Part shown: one piece after another, positions 41,319-48,628 of the stretch
Position numbering within the stretch: the stretch's first letter is position 1
How the letters are laid out: every line of letters begins with the position of its first letter
Source: CAWDVB01 sp963824105
Lineage (GTDB): Bacteria > Actinomycetota > Actinomycetes > Propionibacteriales > Nocardioidaceae
Assembly (NCBI GenBank): GCA_963824105.1
Contig: CAWGNN010000006.1
Span: 310,001-374,000, forward strand
DNA: 64,000 nucleotides
Direction: 5' to 3'
Position numbers and translations under genes: made by a program
The notes under the pieces: generated by a model
The model's input: the letters and a program-made list of their open reading frames with translations, nothing else
The model's database searches: none
Told to the model about the DNA's origin: nothing

Positions 41319-42491
41319 TCAGAGCTCCGACTGCACTCCCGAAAGGAGCTGGCGTGCCATCACGATGCGCTGCACCTGGTTGGTGCCCTCGTAGATCTGG
41401 GTGATCTTCGCATCGCGCATCATCCGCTCGACCGGGTAGTCGTGGGTGTAGCCGTAGCCGCCGAGGATCTGGACGGCGTCGGTGGTGACCTGCATGGCAA
41501 CGTCGGAGGCGAAGCACTTGGCGGCAGCCCCGAAGAAAGTCAGGTCGTCGTCGCCGCGCTCGGATCGGCCGGCCGCCGCGTAGGTGAGCTGGCGGGCTGC
41601 TTCGATCTTCATGCCCATGTCGGCGAGCATGAACTGCAGCCCCTGGAAGTCCGCGATGGGCTTGCCGAACTGCTCACGCTGCTTGGCGTACTCCAGCGCA
41701 TAGTCCAGCGCCGCCTGCGCGACACCGAGGGCTTGCGCGGCGATAGTGATCCGGGTGTGGTCCAGCGTCTGCATCGCCAGCTGGAAACCGGTCCCCTCCT
41801 CGCCGATGATCCGGTCGGCGGGGATGCGCACGTCGTCGAAGTAGACCTCGCGGGTCGGCGAGCCCTTGATGCCGAGCTTCTTCTCGGGAGCTCCGAAGGA
41901 GACGCCGAGATCCGACTTCTCGACGACGAAGGCGGAGATGCTGTTCTTGCGGTCCTCGGGGTTGGTGACCGCGAAGACGGTGTAGTAGTCCGAAACCCCG
42001 GCGTTGGTGATCCATCGCTTCACGCCGTTGATCACCCAGGTGTCGCCGTCGCGGACCGCACGGGTCTTCATCGCCAGCGCGTCCGACCCTGCGTCGGGCT
42101 CGGAGAGGCAGTAGGAGAACATCGCCGAGCCGTCCGCCAGCGGCGGCAGGTACTTCTTCTTGAGCTCCTCAGAGCCGGCGATCATCAGCGGCAGAGATCC
42201 GAGCTTGTTCACACCGGGCAGCAGCGAGGAGGACACGCAGGCGCGAGCGACCTCCTCGATCACGATCACGGTCGCGAGGGCGTCGGCTCCGGCTCCGCCG
42301 TACTCCTCGGGGATGTGGGGTGCGAGGAAGTCAGATGCGGCGAGCGCGTCGTGCGCCTCCTGCGGGAAGCGGGCCTCCTCGTCGACCGCCGCAGCGAAGG
42401 GAGCGATCTTCGCATCGCACAGGTCGCGGACGGCCTCGCGAATCGCCTTGTGCTCCTCGGACATGGCGAACAGCGGATACATATCTGCCAT
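41319..42491 (-). CDS. acyl-CoA dehydrogenase (FadE25-like)
   Basis: 390 residues, normal for the family. Landmarks: IPEEYGGAGADALATVIVIE, FSYCLSEPDAGSDALAMKTR (flavin/substrate contact), WVINGVKRWITNAGVSDYYT, REQFGKPIADFQGLQFMLAD and QILGGYGYTHDYPVERMMRD. The C-terminal QIYEGTNQVQRIVMARQL holds the catalytic glutamate. Position directly downstream of purE/purK on the same strand matches fadE25 in M. tuberculosis (Rv3274c, from memory). It oxidises an acyl-CoA with ETF as acceptor; FadE25-type enzymes favour short or medium chains, but the substrate is not readable here. Confidence 0.93.
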   Translation of the reverse strand: MADMYPLFAMSEEHKAIREAVRDLCDAKIAPFAAAVDEEARFPQEAHDALAASDFLAPHIPEEYGGAGADALATVIVIEEVARACVSSSLLPGVNKLGSLPLMIAGSEELKKKYLPPLADGSAMFSYCLSEPDAGSDALAMKTRAVRDGDTWVINGVKRWITNAGVSDYYTVFAVTNPEDRKNSISAFVVEKSDLGVSFGAPEKKLGIKGSPTREVYFDDVRIPADRIIGEEGTGFQLAMQTLDHTRITIAAQALGVAQAALDYALEYAKQREQFGKPIADFQGLQFMLADMGMKIEAARQLTYAAAGRSERGDDDLTFFGAAAKCFASDVAMQVTTDAVQILGGYGYTHDYPVERMMRDAKITQIYEGTNQVQRIVMARQLLSGVQSEL

Positions 42492-42574
42492 GCCTTGAGT
42501 CTACGAAGACCGGGACCCCTGGGAAGGGGGTCGCTCTGTTGGATGCGTCTCAGTCCCTGCGCTTCGTGCCCCGG

Positions 42575-43099
42575 TCAGAAGCCGGCGCTACGGCCGGACT
42601 CCCCTCGCACCACGCGGCCCTTCTCGCGGGCCGTGTCGCCGAGAGCCTTCTGGAAGTCGACCATCTTCGCGCGCAGCCCCTCGTCGGAGGCGGCCAGGAT
42701 CCGTACGGCGAGCAGGCCCGCGTTGCGCGCGTTGCCGATCGCGACCGTGGCCACGGGGACACCTCCCGGCATCTGCACGATCGACAGGAGGGAGTCCATC
42801 CCGTCCAGGTGCGACAACGGGACCGGCACCCCGATCACCGGTAGCGGCGTGACCGCGGCGAGCATGCCGGGAAGATGGGCCGCGCCACCGGCGCCGGCGA
42901 TGATCACCTGCAACCCGCGACCGGCTGCCTCCTTGCCGTAGGCGAGCATCTCCTCGGGCATCCGGTGGGCCGACACGACATCGGCCTCGTAGGGCACGCC
43001 GAACTCGGCCAGCGCTTCCGCCGCCGCCTTCATCGTCGGCCAGTCGGAGTCCGACCCCATCACGATCCCGACCCGGGGGCCGGCCTGAGCCTCGCTCAT
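42575..43099 (-). CDS. purE: N5-carboxyaminoimidazole ribonucleotide mutase
   Basis: 174 residues. The class I PurE motifs are present: VGIVMGSDSDWPTMKAAAEA (phosphate/ribose loop), YEADVVSAHRMPEEMLAYGK with the catalytic SAHR and GAGGAAHLPGMLAAVTPLPV. The enzyme converts N5-CAIR to CAIR in purine synthesis. Its ATG overlaps the purK stop by 4 bp (ATGA), so the two sequential pathway steps are translationally coupled. Length is normal. An 83-bp gap separates it from the acyl-CoA dehydrogenase downstream. Confidence 0.96.
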   Translation of the reverse strand: MSEAQAGPRVGIVMGSDSDWPTMKAAAEALAEFGVPYEADVVSAHRMPEEMLAYGKEAAGRGLQVIIAGAGGAAHLPGMLAAVTPLPVIGVPVPLSHLDGMDSLLSIVQMPGGVPVATVAIGNARNAGLLAVRILAASDEGLRAKMVDFQKALGDTAREKGRVVRGESGRSAGF

Positions 43100-44280
43100 T
43101 CGCTCTCCTCACCGAGGTCGCCGCGGAACCATGCCGCGGCGTGCTGGGCCCGAGCGAGAACCTCGTCGAGGTCGTCGCCGTAGGCGTTGACGTGGCCGAC
43201 CTTGCGACCGGGCTTGACCTGCTTGCCGTAGAGGTGGACCTTCAGCCGCGGGTCGCGGGCGAAGACGTGCGGATATCCCGCGTACAGGTCCTCCGAACGG
43301 CGTCCGTGCTCACCGCCGAGGATGTTGACCATCACGGTCCACTTCGCCCGCGCGTGCGGGGCGCCGAGCGGGAGGTCGAGGACCGCCCGCAAGTGGTTCT
43401 CGAACTGGCTGGTGGTCGCTCCGTCCATCGTCCAGTGCCCGGTGTTGTGGGGGCGCATCGCCAGCTCGTTGACCAGGACGCGGCTGTCCCGGGTCTCGAA
43501 GAGCTCGACGGCGAGGATGCCGGTCACGTCCAGCTCGGCGGCCAGGCGCATCGCGATCTGCTGGGCCTCCGCGGCCAGGTCGGGGTCGAGATCCGGCGCC
43601 GGTGCGATCACCTCCCAGCAGATCCCGTCCCGTTGCACCGACTCGACGACCGGGTAGGCGGCCACCTGGCCGGAGGGCGACCTGGCGACCAGCGCCGACA
43701 GCTCGCGGCGGAAGTCGACCTTCTCCTCGGCGAGGATCTCCAGTCCGTCCACCCGGGCGATCCCGAGCACCTCGGCGGCCTCGTCGGTCGATCCGACGAA
43801 CCAGACACCCTTGCCGTCGTACCCTCCGCGGGCGGTCTTCAGCACGATCGGGAAGCCGCCGACCCGCGCGGCGAACTCGGTGACGTCCGCGACGGACTCG
43901 ACCACCGAGTGGTGCGGGACCGGGACTCCCAGCGACTCGAGCCGGTTGCGCATCACGATCTTGTCCTGGGCGTGGAAGAGGGCTCCGGGCCCCGGGCGGC
44001 ACGCGTGCCCCTCGGCAGCCAGCGCCTCCAGGTGCTGCGGCGGGACGTGCTCGTGGTCGAAGGTGACCACGGCGCACCCCTCGGCAACCTTCCGGAGCGT
44101 CTCCAGGTCGCGGTAGTCGCCGACGATCGAGTCGGGGATCACCTGGGCGGCCGAGACTCCCTCGGCTTCGGCCAACAGCCGGAGCGGCACTCCCAGTGGG
44201 ATCGCAGCCTGCGCCATCATGCGCGCCAACTGTCCGCCACCGATGATGGCGAGCGTCGGGGTGGAGTCGGCGCCGGTCAC
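43096..44280 (-). CDS. purK: N5-carboxyaminoimidazole ribonucleotide synthase
   Basis: 394 residues from the GTG at 44280. The N-terminus LAIIGGGQLARMMAQAAIPL is the PurK opening. The ATP-grasp domain includes RVGGFPIVLKTARGGYDGKG, EILAEEKVDFRRELSALVAR, VELFETRDSRVLVNELAMRP and HNTGHWTMDGATTSQFENHL. It carboxylates AIR with bicarbonate and ATP to give N5-CAIR, the substrate of PurE encoded just downstream. All expected blocks are present and the length is typical. Confidence 0.96.
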   Translation of the reverse strand: MTGADSTPTLAIIGGGQLARMMAQAAIPLGVPLRLLAEAEGVSAAQVIPDSIVGDYRDLETLRKVAEGCAVVTFDHEHVPPQHLEALAAEGHACRPGPGALFHAQDKIVMRNRLESLGVPVPHHSVVESVADVTEFAARVGGFPIVLKTARGGYDGKGVWFVGSTDEAAEVLGIARVDGLEILAEEKVDFRRELSALVARSPSGQVAAYPVVESVQRDGICWEVIAPAPDLDPDLAAEAQQIAMRLAAELDVTGILAVELFETRDSRVLVNELAMRPHNTGHWTMDGATTSQFENHLRAVLDLPLGAPHARAKWTVMVNILGGEHGRRSEDLYAGYPHVFARDPRLKVHLYGKQVKPGRKVGHVNAYGDDLDEVLARAQHAAAWFRGDLGEESE

Positions 44281-44317
44281 GGGGCGAGCCTAGTAGGCCC
44301 TCGGCCAGAGAACCGAC

Positions 44318-44644
44318 TCAGGCAGAGGCCGTCTGGCGAGCTGGGGCACGCGGCTCGAAGCGGAGTCCCCGCCCCCGGACCGTCGTGATGTAGCTCGGGT
44401 TCCGAGTGTCGTCGCCGATCTTGCGGCGCAGCCACCCGAGGTGGACGTCGATGGTCTTGGCCGAGGTGAAGAAGGTGGCTCCCCATACGTCCCGCATCAG
44501 CTCGGTGCGCGTGACGACCTCGCCGGGCCGCGACATGAGCGCGAAGAGAAGGTCGAACTCCTTGCGGGAGAGAACGACCTCGTCGCCGTCCTTCCACACC
44601 TTGCGTGAGGAGGGATCGGCGGTGATTCCGCGCATCGCGACCAT
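44318..44644 (-). CDS. stand-alone OmpR/PhoB-type winged-helix protein
   Basis: About 108 residues from the ATG at 44644 (or the ATG at 44635). Only the DNA-binding half of an OmpR-family response regulator is present: VVLSRKEFDLLFALMSRPGE, VVTRTELMRDVWGATFFTSA, KTIDVHLGWLRRKIGDDTRN, SYITTVRGRGLRFEP. There is no receiver domain and no partner kinase nearby, so it is not a classical two-component regulator. A 30-bp imperfect palindrome at 44685-44714 lies 41 bp upstream of its start and could be its own operator. It ends 37 bp before purK. Confidence 0.85.
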   Translation of the reverse strand: MVAMRGITADPSSRKVWKDGDEVVLSRKEFDLLFALMSRPGEVVTRTELMRDVWGATFFTSAKTIDVHLGWLRRKIGDDTRNPSYITTVRGRGLRFEPRAPARQTASA

Positions 44645-44684
44645 GCCTCGAATGTAGGGGCGGGCAGACCGGCGTCGCAGGAAA

Positions 44685-44714
44685 ACCTGAGAATTTGATG
44701 TCAAATTCCCAGGT
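44685..44714 (-). terminator. long AT-rich inverted repeat, terminator or operator
   Basis: The core GAATTTGA (44691-44698), TG, TCAAATTC (44701-44708) is a perfect palindrome. ACCTG (44685-44689) and CAGGT (44710-44714) extend the stem past one mismatch, giving 14-bp arms. Read on the minus strand it follows the PH-domain gene stop by 46 bp and is followed by TTTTCC, which fits an intrinsic terminator. Its location 41 bp before the winged-helix gene start equally fits an operator. Confidence 0.6.
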
Positions 44715-44760
44715 CACCGCAACGGGACGCGGATCGGTCGGGTCCGGAGGCGGCTCGAGG

Positions 44761-45318
44761 CTACGTTCCGTCGTCGAGACGACGGGTGTCCTCGTGCCCG
44801 GAGTCCGGCTCGTCGGGCCGGTGCCCGGGGGCGGTGGGGAACAGCAGCTCGTTGAGCGTGAGGTGGAAATGCTCCACGTCGGGGATGTCCTTGAGCGGCA
44901 CGCCGGCCTGCTCGGTGGCGTCGGAGACGACCAGGGTGCCGCAGCCGAACATCCGGTCGGTCAGCCCCTTCGAGTAGGCCACGTCACTGATCCGCCCGAG
45001 CGGGATGTCGCGTCCGTTCCGCGTGATCAGGCCGCTGCGCGTGATGAGCCGGCGGTTGGTGAGGGTGTAGCTCGCCGCGAGCCAGCGCAGGAACGGCAGC
45101 ACCACGAAGACGATCACCAGCGCAACGGCCGCGATCACGATCCCCCACCTCGTCCAGGTTGCGACCGCCCCGTCGCCGCTGGGCAGGGCGAGAAGGAAAC
45201 CGGAGGCCGCGGCGAGCACGATCAGCAGGGCCGCCGGCCAGAAGAGCACCTTCACATGGGTACGGGTGTCGATGAGGATCTCTTCGCCGGACCCGAGGAG
45301 CTTGCGTGAGATAGGCAC
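44761..45318 (-). CDS. PH (bPH_2) domain membrane protein
   Basis: 185 residues. The N-terminus MPISRKLLGSGEEILIDTRT precedes two hydrophobic helices (VLFWPAALLIVLAAASGFLL, WGIVIAAVALVIVFVVLPFL). A bacterial PH-like domain follows: YTLTNRRLITRSGLITRNGR, DIPLGRISDVAYSKGLTDRM, FGCGTLVVSDATEQAGVPLK. The C-terminal tail is acidic. It corresponds to Rv3278c, which also lies between purK and birA (from memory). The function of this family is unknown; it is a cytoplasmic-membrane protein. It lies 7 bp after birA and is probably co-transcribed with it. Confidence 0.9.
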   Translation of the reverse strand: MPISRKLLGSGEEILIDTRTHVKVLFWPAALLIVLAAASGFLLALPSGDGAVATWTRWGIVIAAVALVIVFVVLPFLRWLAASYTLTNRRLITRSGLITRNGRDIPLGRISDVAYSKGLTDRMFGCGTLVVSDATEQAGVPLKDIPDVEHFHLTLNELLFPTAPGHRPDEPDSGHEDTRRLDDGT

Positions 45319-45325
45319 GAGACGA

Positions 45326-46147
45326 TCATTCCACGGGACGCAGGTGCGTCACGTCTCCCGCTGCGACGGTCTCCGCCCCGGCCGGTGTGTCGATGACGAG
45401 CATCCCTTCGCGGTCGATCGCTGTCGCGGTGCCGGTAATCGTCCGGCCGGACGGCAGCGCCGCGGTCACCTGCGACCCCAGCGTCGAGCACAGCGCGGTG
45501 TAGCGGCCCCGAAGCCCCTCGGCCGGGTCCCCGACAGCCCGCTCCCATGCGGTGTACGCACGCCCGAACGCGCTAAGCAGCTCGGCGAGCACCCCGGTGC
45601 GGTCCACGGGACCGCCGGTCGCGATCGACAGCGAGGTCGCCTCGGCCACCGGCAGCTCCCCGGGAGTGAGCGAGACGTTGACGCCGATCCCCACCACGGC
45701 GGCCGACCCCAGGCCAGAGCCCGATTCCAGCCGCTCCACGAGGATCCCGCCCAGCTTGCGGTTGGCGACCAGGACATCGTTGGGCCACTTGAGTCGCGCC
45801 TCCACCCCCGCCGCGGCCCGCACGGCATCCACCGTCGCGACGCCGGCCAGGAGCGGGAGCCAGAGCCAGCGCTCCGCGGGGACGGCGGGCCGCAGCAGGA
45901 AGGAGACGGTCACCGCGGACCGGGGCGGAGTCACCCAGACCCGGTCGAGCCGTCCGCGGCCGGACGTCTGGTGCTCGGCCACGACCACCAGACCCGAAGC
46001 CGTCGACGGGGCTCGGTCAGCGGCGACCGCGTTGGTGGAGCCGGCCTCGTCGAGGATGACCAGCTCGGTCCAGGGCTGCTCCTGCGCGAGGACTGCCGCC
46101 AGCCGGTCGCGGTCCAGCGGAGGCCGTGGGAGATCGGGGAAGGTCAC
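45326..46147 (-). CDS. birA: biotin--[acetyl-CoA carboxylase] ligase
   Basis: 273 residues from the GTG at 46147; longer readings are only antisense to accD. Motifs: ELVILDEAGSTNAVAADRAP (substrate contact), VVVAEHQTSGRGRLDRVWVT with the biotin/ATP-binding GRGR loop, VEARLKWPNDVLVANRKLGG and AVVGIGVNVSLTPGELPVAE. The C-terminal SH3-like domain is present (GTATAIDREGMLVIDTPAGA). There is no N-terminal DNA-binding domain, so it is a monofunctional ligase and not a repressor. It biotinylates the carboxylase alpha subunit encoded at 58073. It is divergent from accD with 42 bp between starts. Confidence 0.95.
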   Translation of the reverse strand: MTFPDLPRPPLDRDRLAAVLAQEQPWTELVILDEAGSTNAVAADRAPSTASGLVVVAEHQTSGRGRLDRVWVTPPRSAVTVSFLLRPAVPAERWLWLPLLAGVATVDAVRAAAGVEARLKWPNDVLVANRKLGGILVERLESGSGLGSAAVVGIGVNVSLTPGELPVAEATSLSIATGGPVDRTGVLAELLSAFGRAYTAWERAVGDPAEGLRGRYTALCSTLGSQVTAALPSGRTITGTATAIDREGMLVIDTPAGAETVAAGDVTHLRPVE

Positions 46148-46189
46148 AGGCACTAGATTTGCCCAAGATCGGCAAGAAGGGAACGACCT

Positions 46190-47800
46190 GTGAGCGCAGC
46201 ATCGCCGTCCGACGCGCCCGGCGGCCCGGGAGCGGCCGACATCCACACCTCGGCGGGCAAGGCCGCCGACCTCGAGGCGCGACTCGATGCCGCGGTGCAC
46301 GCAGCGTCTGATCAGGCCGTCGAGAAGCAGCACGCGAAGGGCAAGCTGACTGCTCGCGAGCGGATCGCGAAGCTCTTCGACGAGGGCAGCTTCGTCGAGC
46401 TCGACGCGCTGGCGCGGCACCGCTCGACGGCCTTCGGCCAGGAGAAGCGCCGCCCGTACGGCGACGGGGTGATCACCGGGTTCGGCACCATCGACGGGCG
46501 CCAGGTGTGCGTCTTCTCCCAGGACTTCACCATCTTCGGCGGCTCCCTCGGCGAGGTGTACGGCGAGAAGATCACCAAGGTCATGGACCTGGCGATGAAG
46601 ACCGGCTGCCCGATCATCGGCATCAACGAAGGGGCCGGGGCCAGGATCCAGGAAGGCGTGGTCTCGCTCGCCCTCTACGCCGAGATCTTCAAGCGGAACG
46701 TGCACGCCTCCGGGGTGATCCCGCAGATCAGCATGATCATGGGCTCGTGCGCCGGCGGCCACGTCTACTCCCCCGCCGTCACCGACTTCACGGTGATGGT
46801 CGACGGCACCTCCAACATGTTCATCACCGGCCCCGACGTCATCAAGACCGTGACCGGCGAGGACGTCTCGATGGAAGAGCTCGGCGGCGCGCGCACCCAC
46901 AACACCAAGTCCGGCAACGCCCACTACATGGGCTCCGACGAGGACGACGCCATCGAGTACGTCAAGGCGCTGCTGTCGTACCTGCCGCAGAACAACCTGG
47001 AAGAGCCCCCGGCCTATCCCGGCGCCGCGGACCTGGAGCCCGACGACACCGACCTGGCCCTGGACAGCCTGATCCCGGACTCACCGAACCAGCCCTACGA
47101 CATGCACCAGGTCATCGAGGCGGTGCTCGATGACGGGGAGTTCCTCGAGGTGCAGTCGCTCTTCGCCCCGAACATTCTCGTCGGTTTCGGACGGGTCGAG
47201 GGCCACTCGGTTGGCATCGTCGCCAACCAGCCGATGCAGCTCGCGGGGACGCTCGACATCGACGCCTCCGAGAAGGCCGCTCGGTTCGTCCGGTTCTGCG
47301 ACGCCTTCGGGATCCCGGTGCTCACCTTCGTCGACGTCCCCGGCTTCCTCCCCGGCACCGACCAGGAGTGGAGCGGCATCATCCGCCGCGGCGCGAAGCT
47401 CATCTACGCCTACGCCGAGGCCACCGTCCCTCTCGTCACGGTGATCACCCGCAAGGCGTACGGCGGTGCCTACGACGTGATGGGGTCCAAGCACCTGGGG
47501 GCCGACATCAACGTCGCCTGGCCCACCGCCCAGATCGCCGTCATGGGCGCCCAAGGGGCGGTGAACATCCTCTACCGGCGCGAGCTCGCCTCGGCCGAGG
47601 ACCCCGAGGCGCTGCGCGCGGAGCTGATCACCGCGTACGAGGACACCCTCGCCAACCCATACGTCGCCGCCGAGCGCGGCTACGTCGACCGGGTGATCCT
47701 CCCGCGCGAGACCCGCGCCGAGATCGCCCGAGGTCTGCGCGTCCTGCGGACCAAGCGAGCCAGCCTGCCCCCCAAGAAGCACGGGAACATCCCGCTGTGA
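46190..47800 (+). CDS. accD: acyl-CoA carboxylase beta subunit (carboxyltransferase, AccD5-like)
   Basis: 536 residues from a GTG preceded by GAAGGGA. The N-terminal carboxyltransferase half has ITGFGTIDGRQVCVFSQDFT, GCPIIGINEGAGARIQEGVV and IMGSCAGGHVYSPAVTDFTV. The C-terminal half has PVLTFVDVPGFLPGTDQEWS, VITRKAYGGAYDVMGSKHLG and WPTAQIAVMGAQGAVNILYR; the two G-rich blocks form the oxyanion holes. It carboxylates propionyl- or acetyl-CoA using carboxybiotin from the alpha subunit. Placement beside birA, accE and maf matches accD5 of mycobacteria, which favours propionyl-CoA. Confidence 0.95.
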   Translation: MSAASPSDAPGGPGAADIHTSAGKAADLEARLDAAVHAASDQAVEKQHAKGKLTARERIAKLFDEGSFVELDALARHRSTAFGQEKRRPYGDGVITGFGTIDGRQVCVFSQDFTIFGGSLGEVYGEKITKVMDLAMKTGCPIIGINEGAGARIQEGVVSLALYAEIFKRNVHASGVIPQISMIMGSCAGGHVYSPAVTDFTVMVDGTSNMFITGPDVIKTVTGEDVSMEELGGARTHNTKSGNAHYMGSDEDDAIEYVKALLSYLPQNNLEEPPAYPGAADLEPDDTDLALDSLIPDSPNQPYDMHQVIEAVLDDGEFLEVQSLFAPNILVGFGRVEGHSVGIVANQPMQLAGTLDIDASEKAARFVRFCDAFGIPVLTFVDVPGFLPGTDQEWSGIIRRGAKLIYAYAEATVPLVTVITRKAYGGAYDVMGSKHLGADINVAWPTAQIAVMGAQGAVNILYRRELASAEDPEALRAELITAYEDTLANPYVAAERGYVDRVILPRETRAEIARGLRVLRTKRASLPPKKHGNIPL

Positions 47801-48024
47801 GCGGGGACGAGATCGAGCCGGCGGGGCCGGCGCTGCTCGTGGTGAAGGGTGAGGCCACTCCGGAGGAGATCGCGGCACTGACCGTTGCTCTCGAGGGCAT
47901 GGCGTCCGCGGCGGCTCCCCCCGCAAAGCCACCGCGGTCCGCCTGGGGCTCGCCCCAGCGCCGCATGCGGCCGGCACTCCATGCTGGTCCGGGCGCCTGG
48001 AAAGCAAGTTCGCTTCCGCGCTGA
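47797..48024 (+). CDS. accE: acyl-CoA carboxylase epsilon subunit
   Basis: A 75-residue protein whose GTG overlaps the accD stop (GTGA). The N-terminal half LLVVKGEATPEEIAALTVAL, EGMASA is the conserved epsilon-subunit helix. The C-terminal half ends with SAWGSPQRRMRPALHAGPGA, WKAS, the conserved W-x-x-P-x-R...P-GAW motif of this family. Epsilon subunits are found only in Actinobacteria and tighten alpha-beta assembly of propionyl-CoA carboxylases. Its coupling to accD gives the beta and epsilon subunits together. Confidence 0.92.
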   Translation: MSGDEIEPAGPALLVVKGEATPEEIAALTVALEGMASAAAPPAKPPRSAWGSPQRRMRPALHAGPGAWKASSLPR

Positions 48025-48068
48025 CGCGCCTGACTTCCTTGATCGTCGACCGATTGCCCTCAATTGTG

Positions 48069-48084
48069 AACCCTGTACAGGGTT
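48069..48084. repeat. perfect 16-bp palindrome downstream of accE
   Basis: AACCCTGTACAGGGTT at 48069-48084 is its own exact reverse complement. As RNA it forms a 6-bp stem with a GTAC loop, followed after a few bases by CAGGCTTTTCTT, which could end the accDE transcript. As DNA it could equally be a dimeric regulator site about 85 bp upstream of the DUF4190 gene. Confidence 0.55.
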
Positions 48085-48168
48085 TGCCCAGGCTTTTCTT
48101 ACCTAAATGCCCGGTTTCGGGACCAAAAGGCCGACTCGGACATCGTCCGAACGTGGGACCATCCCCCG

Positions 48169-48537
48169 ATGGACGGCGACCCGACCACCCCGCCACGACC
48201 CGTGGGTTGGGGAACTCCTCTGCCTCCACCGCCCCTATCGCCCCCCGATCACCCGCGGGCCAGCACGGCCCTCATCCTGGGGATCATCGGGCTCGCCGGG
48301 GGAACGGCGCTCTACCTGCCCTTGCTGATCTCCCCGGTGGCGCTGCTGATGGGGCGGCGCGCGATGCGGGAGATCGACGACTCCGAAGGTGCACTCGGCG
48401 GCCGCGGAAACGCGAAGGCGGGCTTCATCCTGGGGGTCATCGGGACGGCGCTTCTCGCGCTCCTGCTGGTCATCGCCGTCGGGTTCGTGGCGTTCGTGAC
48501 GTACACGCTCTCCCACGCATTCATCCACAGCAACTAG
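48169..48537 (+). CDS. DUF4190 domain membrane protein
   Basis: 122 residues. A proline-rich N-terminus (about 30 residues) precedes two hydrophobic helices: ASTALILGIIGLAGGTALYL extended by PLLISPVALLMGRRAM, and KAGFILGVIGTALLALLLVI. The NAKAGFILGVIG second helix is the DUF4190 hallmark. Many such small actinobacterial envelope proteins exist and their function is unknown. The ATG at 48169 gives the complete domain. It is the first of several genes that sit between accE and maf here, where mycobacteria have none. Confidence 0.85.
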   Translation: MDGDPTTPPRPVGWGTPLPPPPLSPPDHPRASTALILGIIGLAGGTALYLPLLISPVALLMGRRAMREIDDSEGALGGRGNAKAGFILGVIGTALLALLLVIAVGFVAFVTYTLSHAFIHSN

Positions 48538-48628
48538 TGACCCGCGCCCCCGACATCCGCGGGTGGGAACGCCGGGGCACGGCCCCGCGGCTTGCCGCAT
48601 GCCCCGTCGCCAGCACTAGGGTGCGGCG

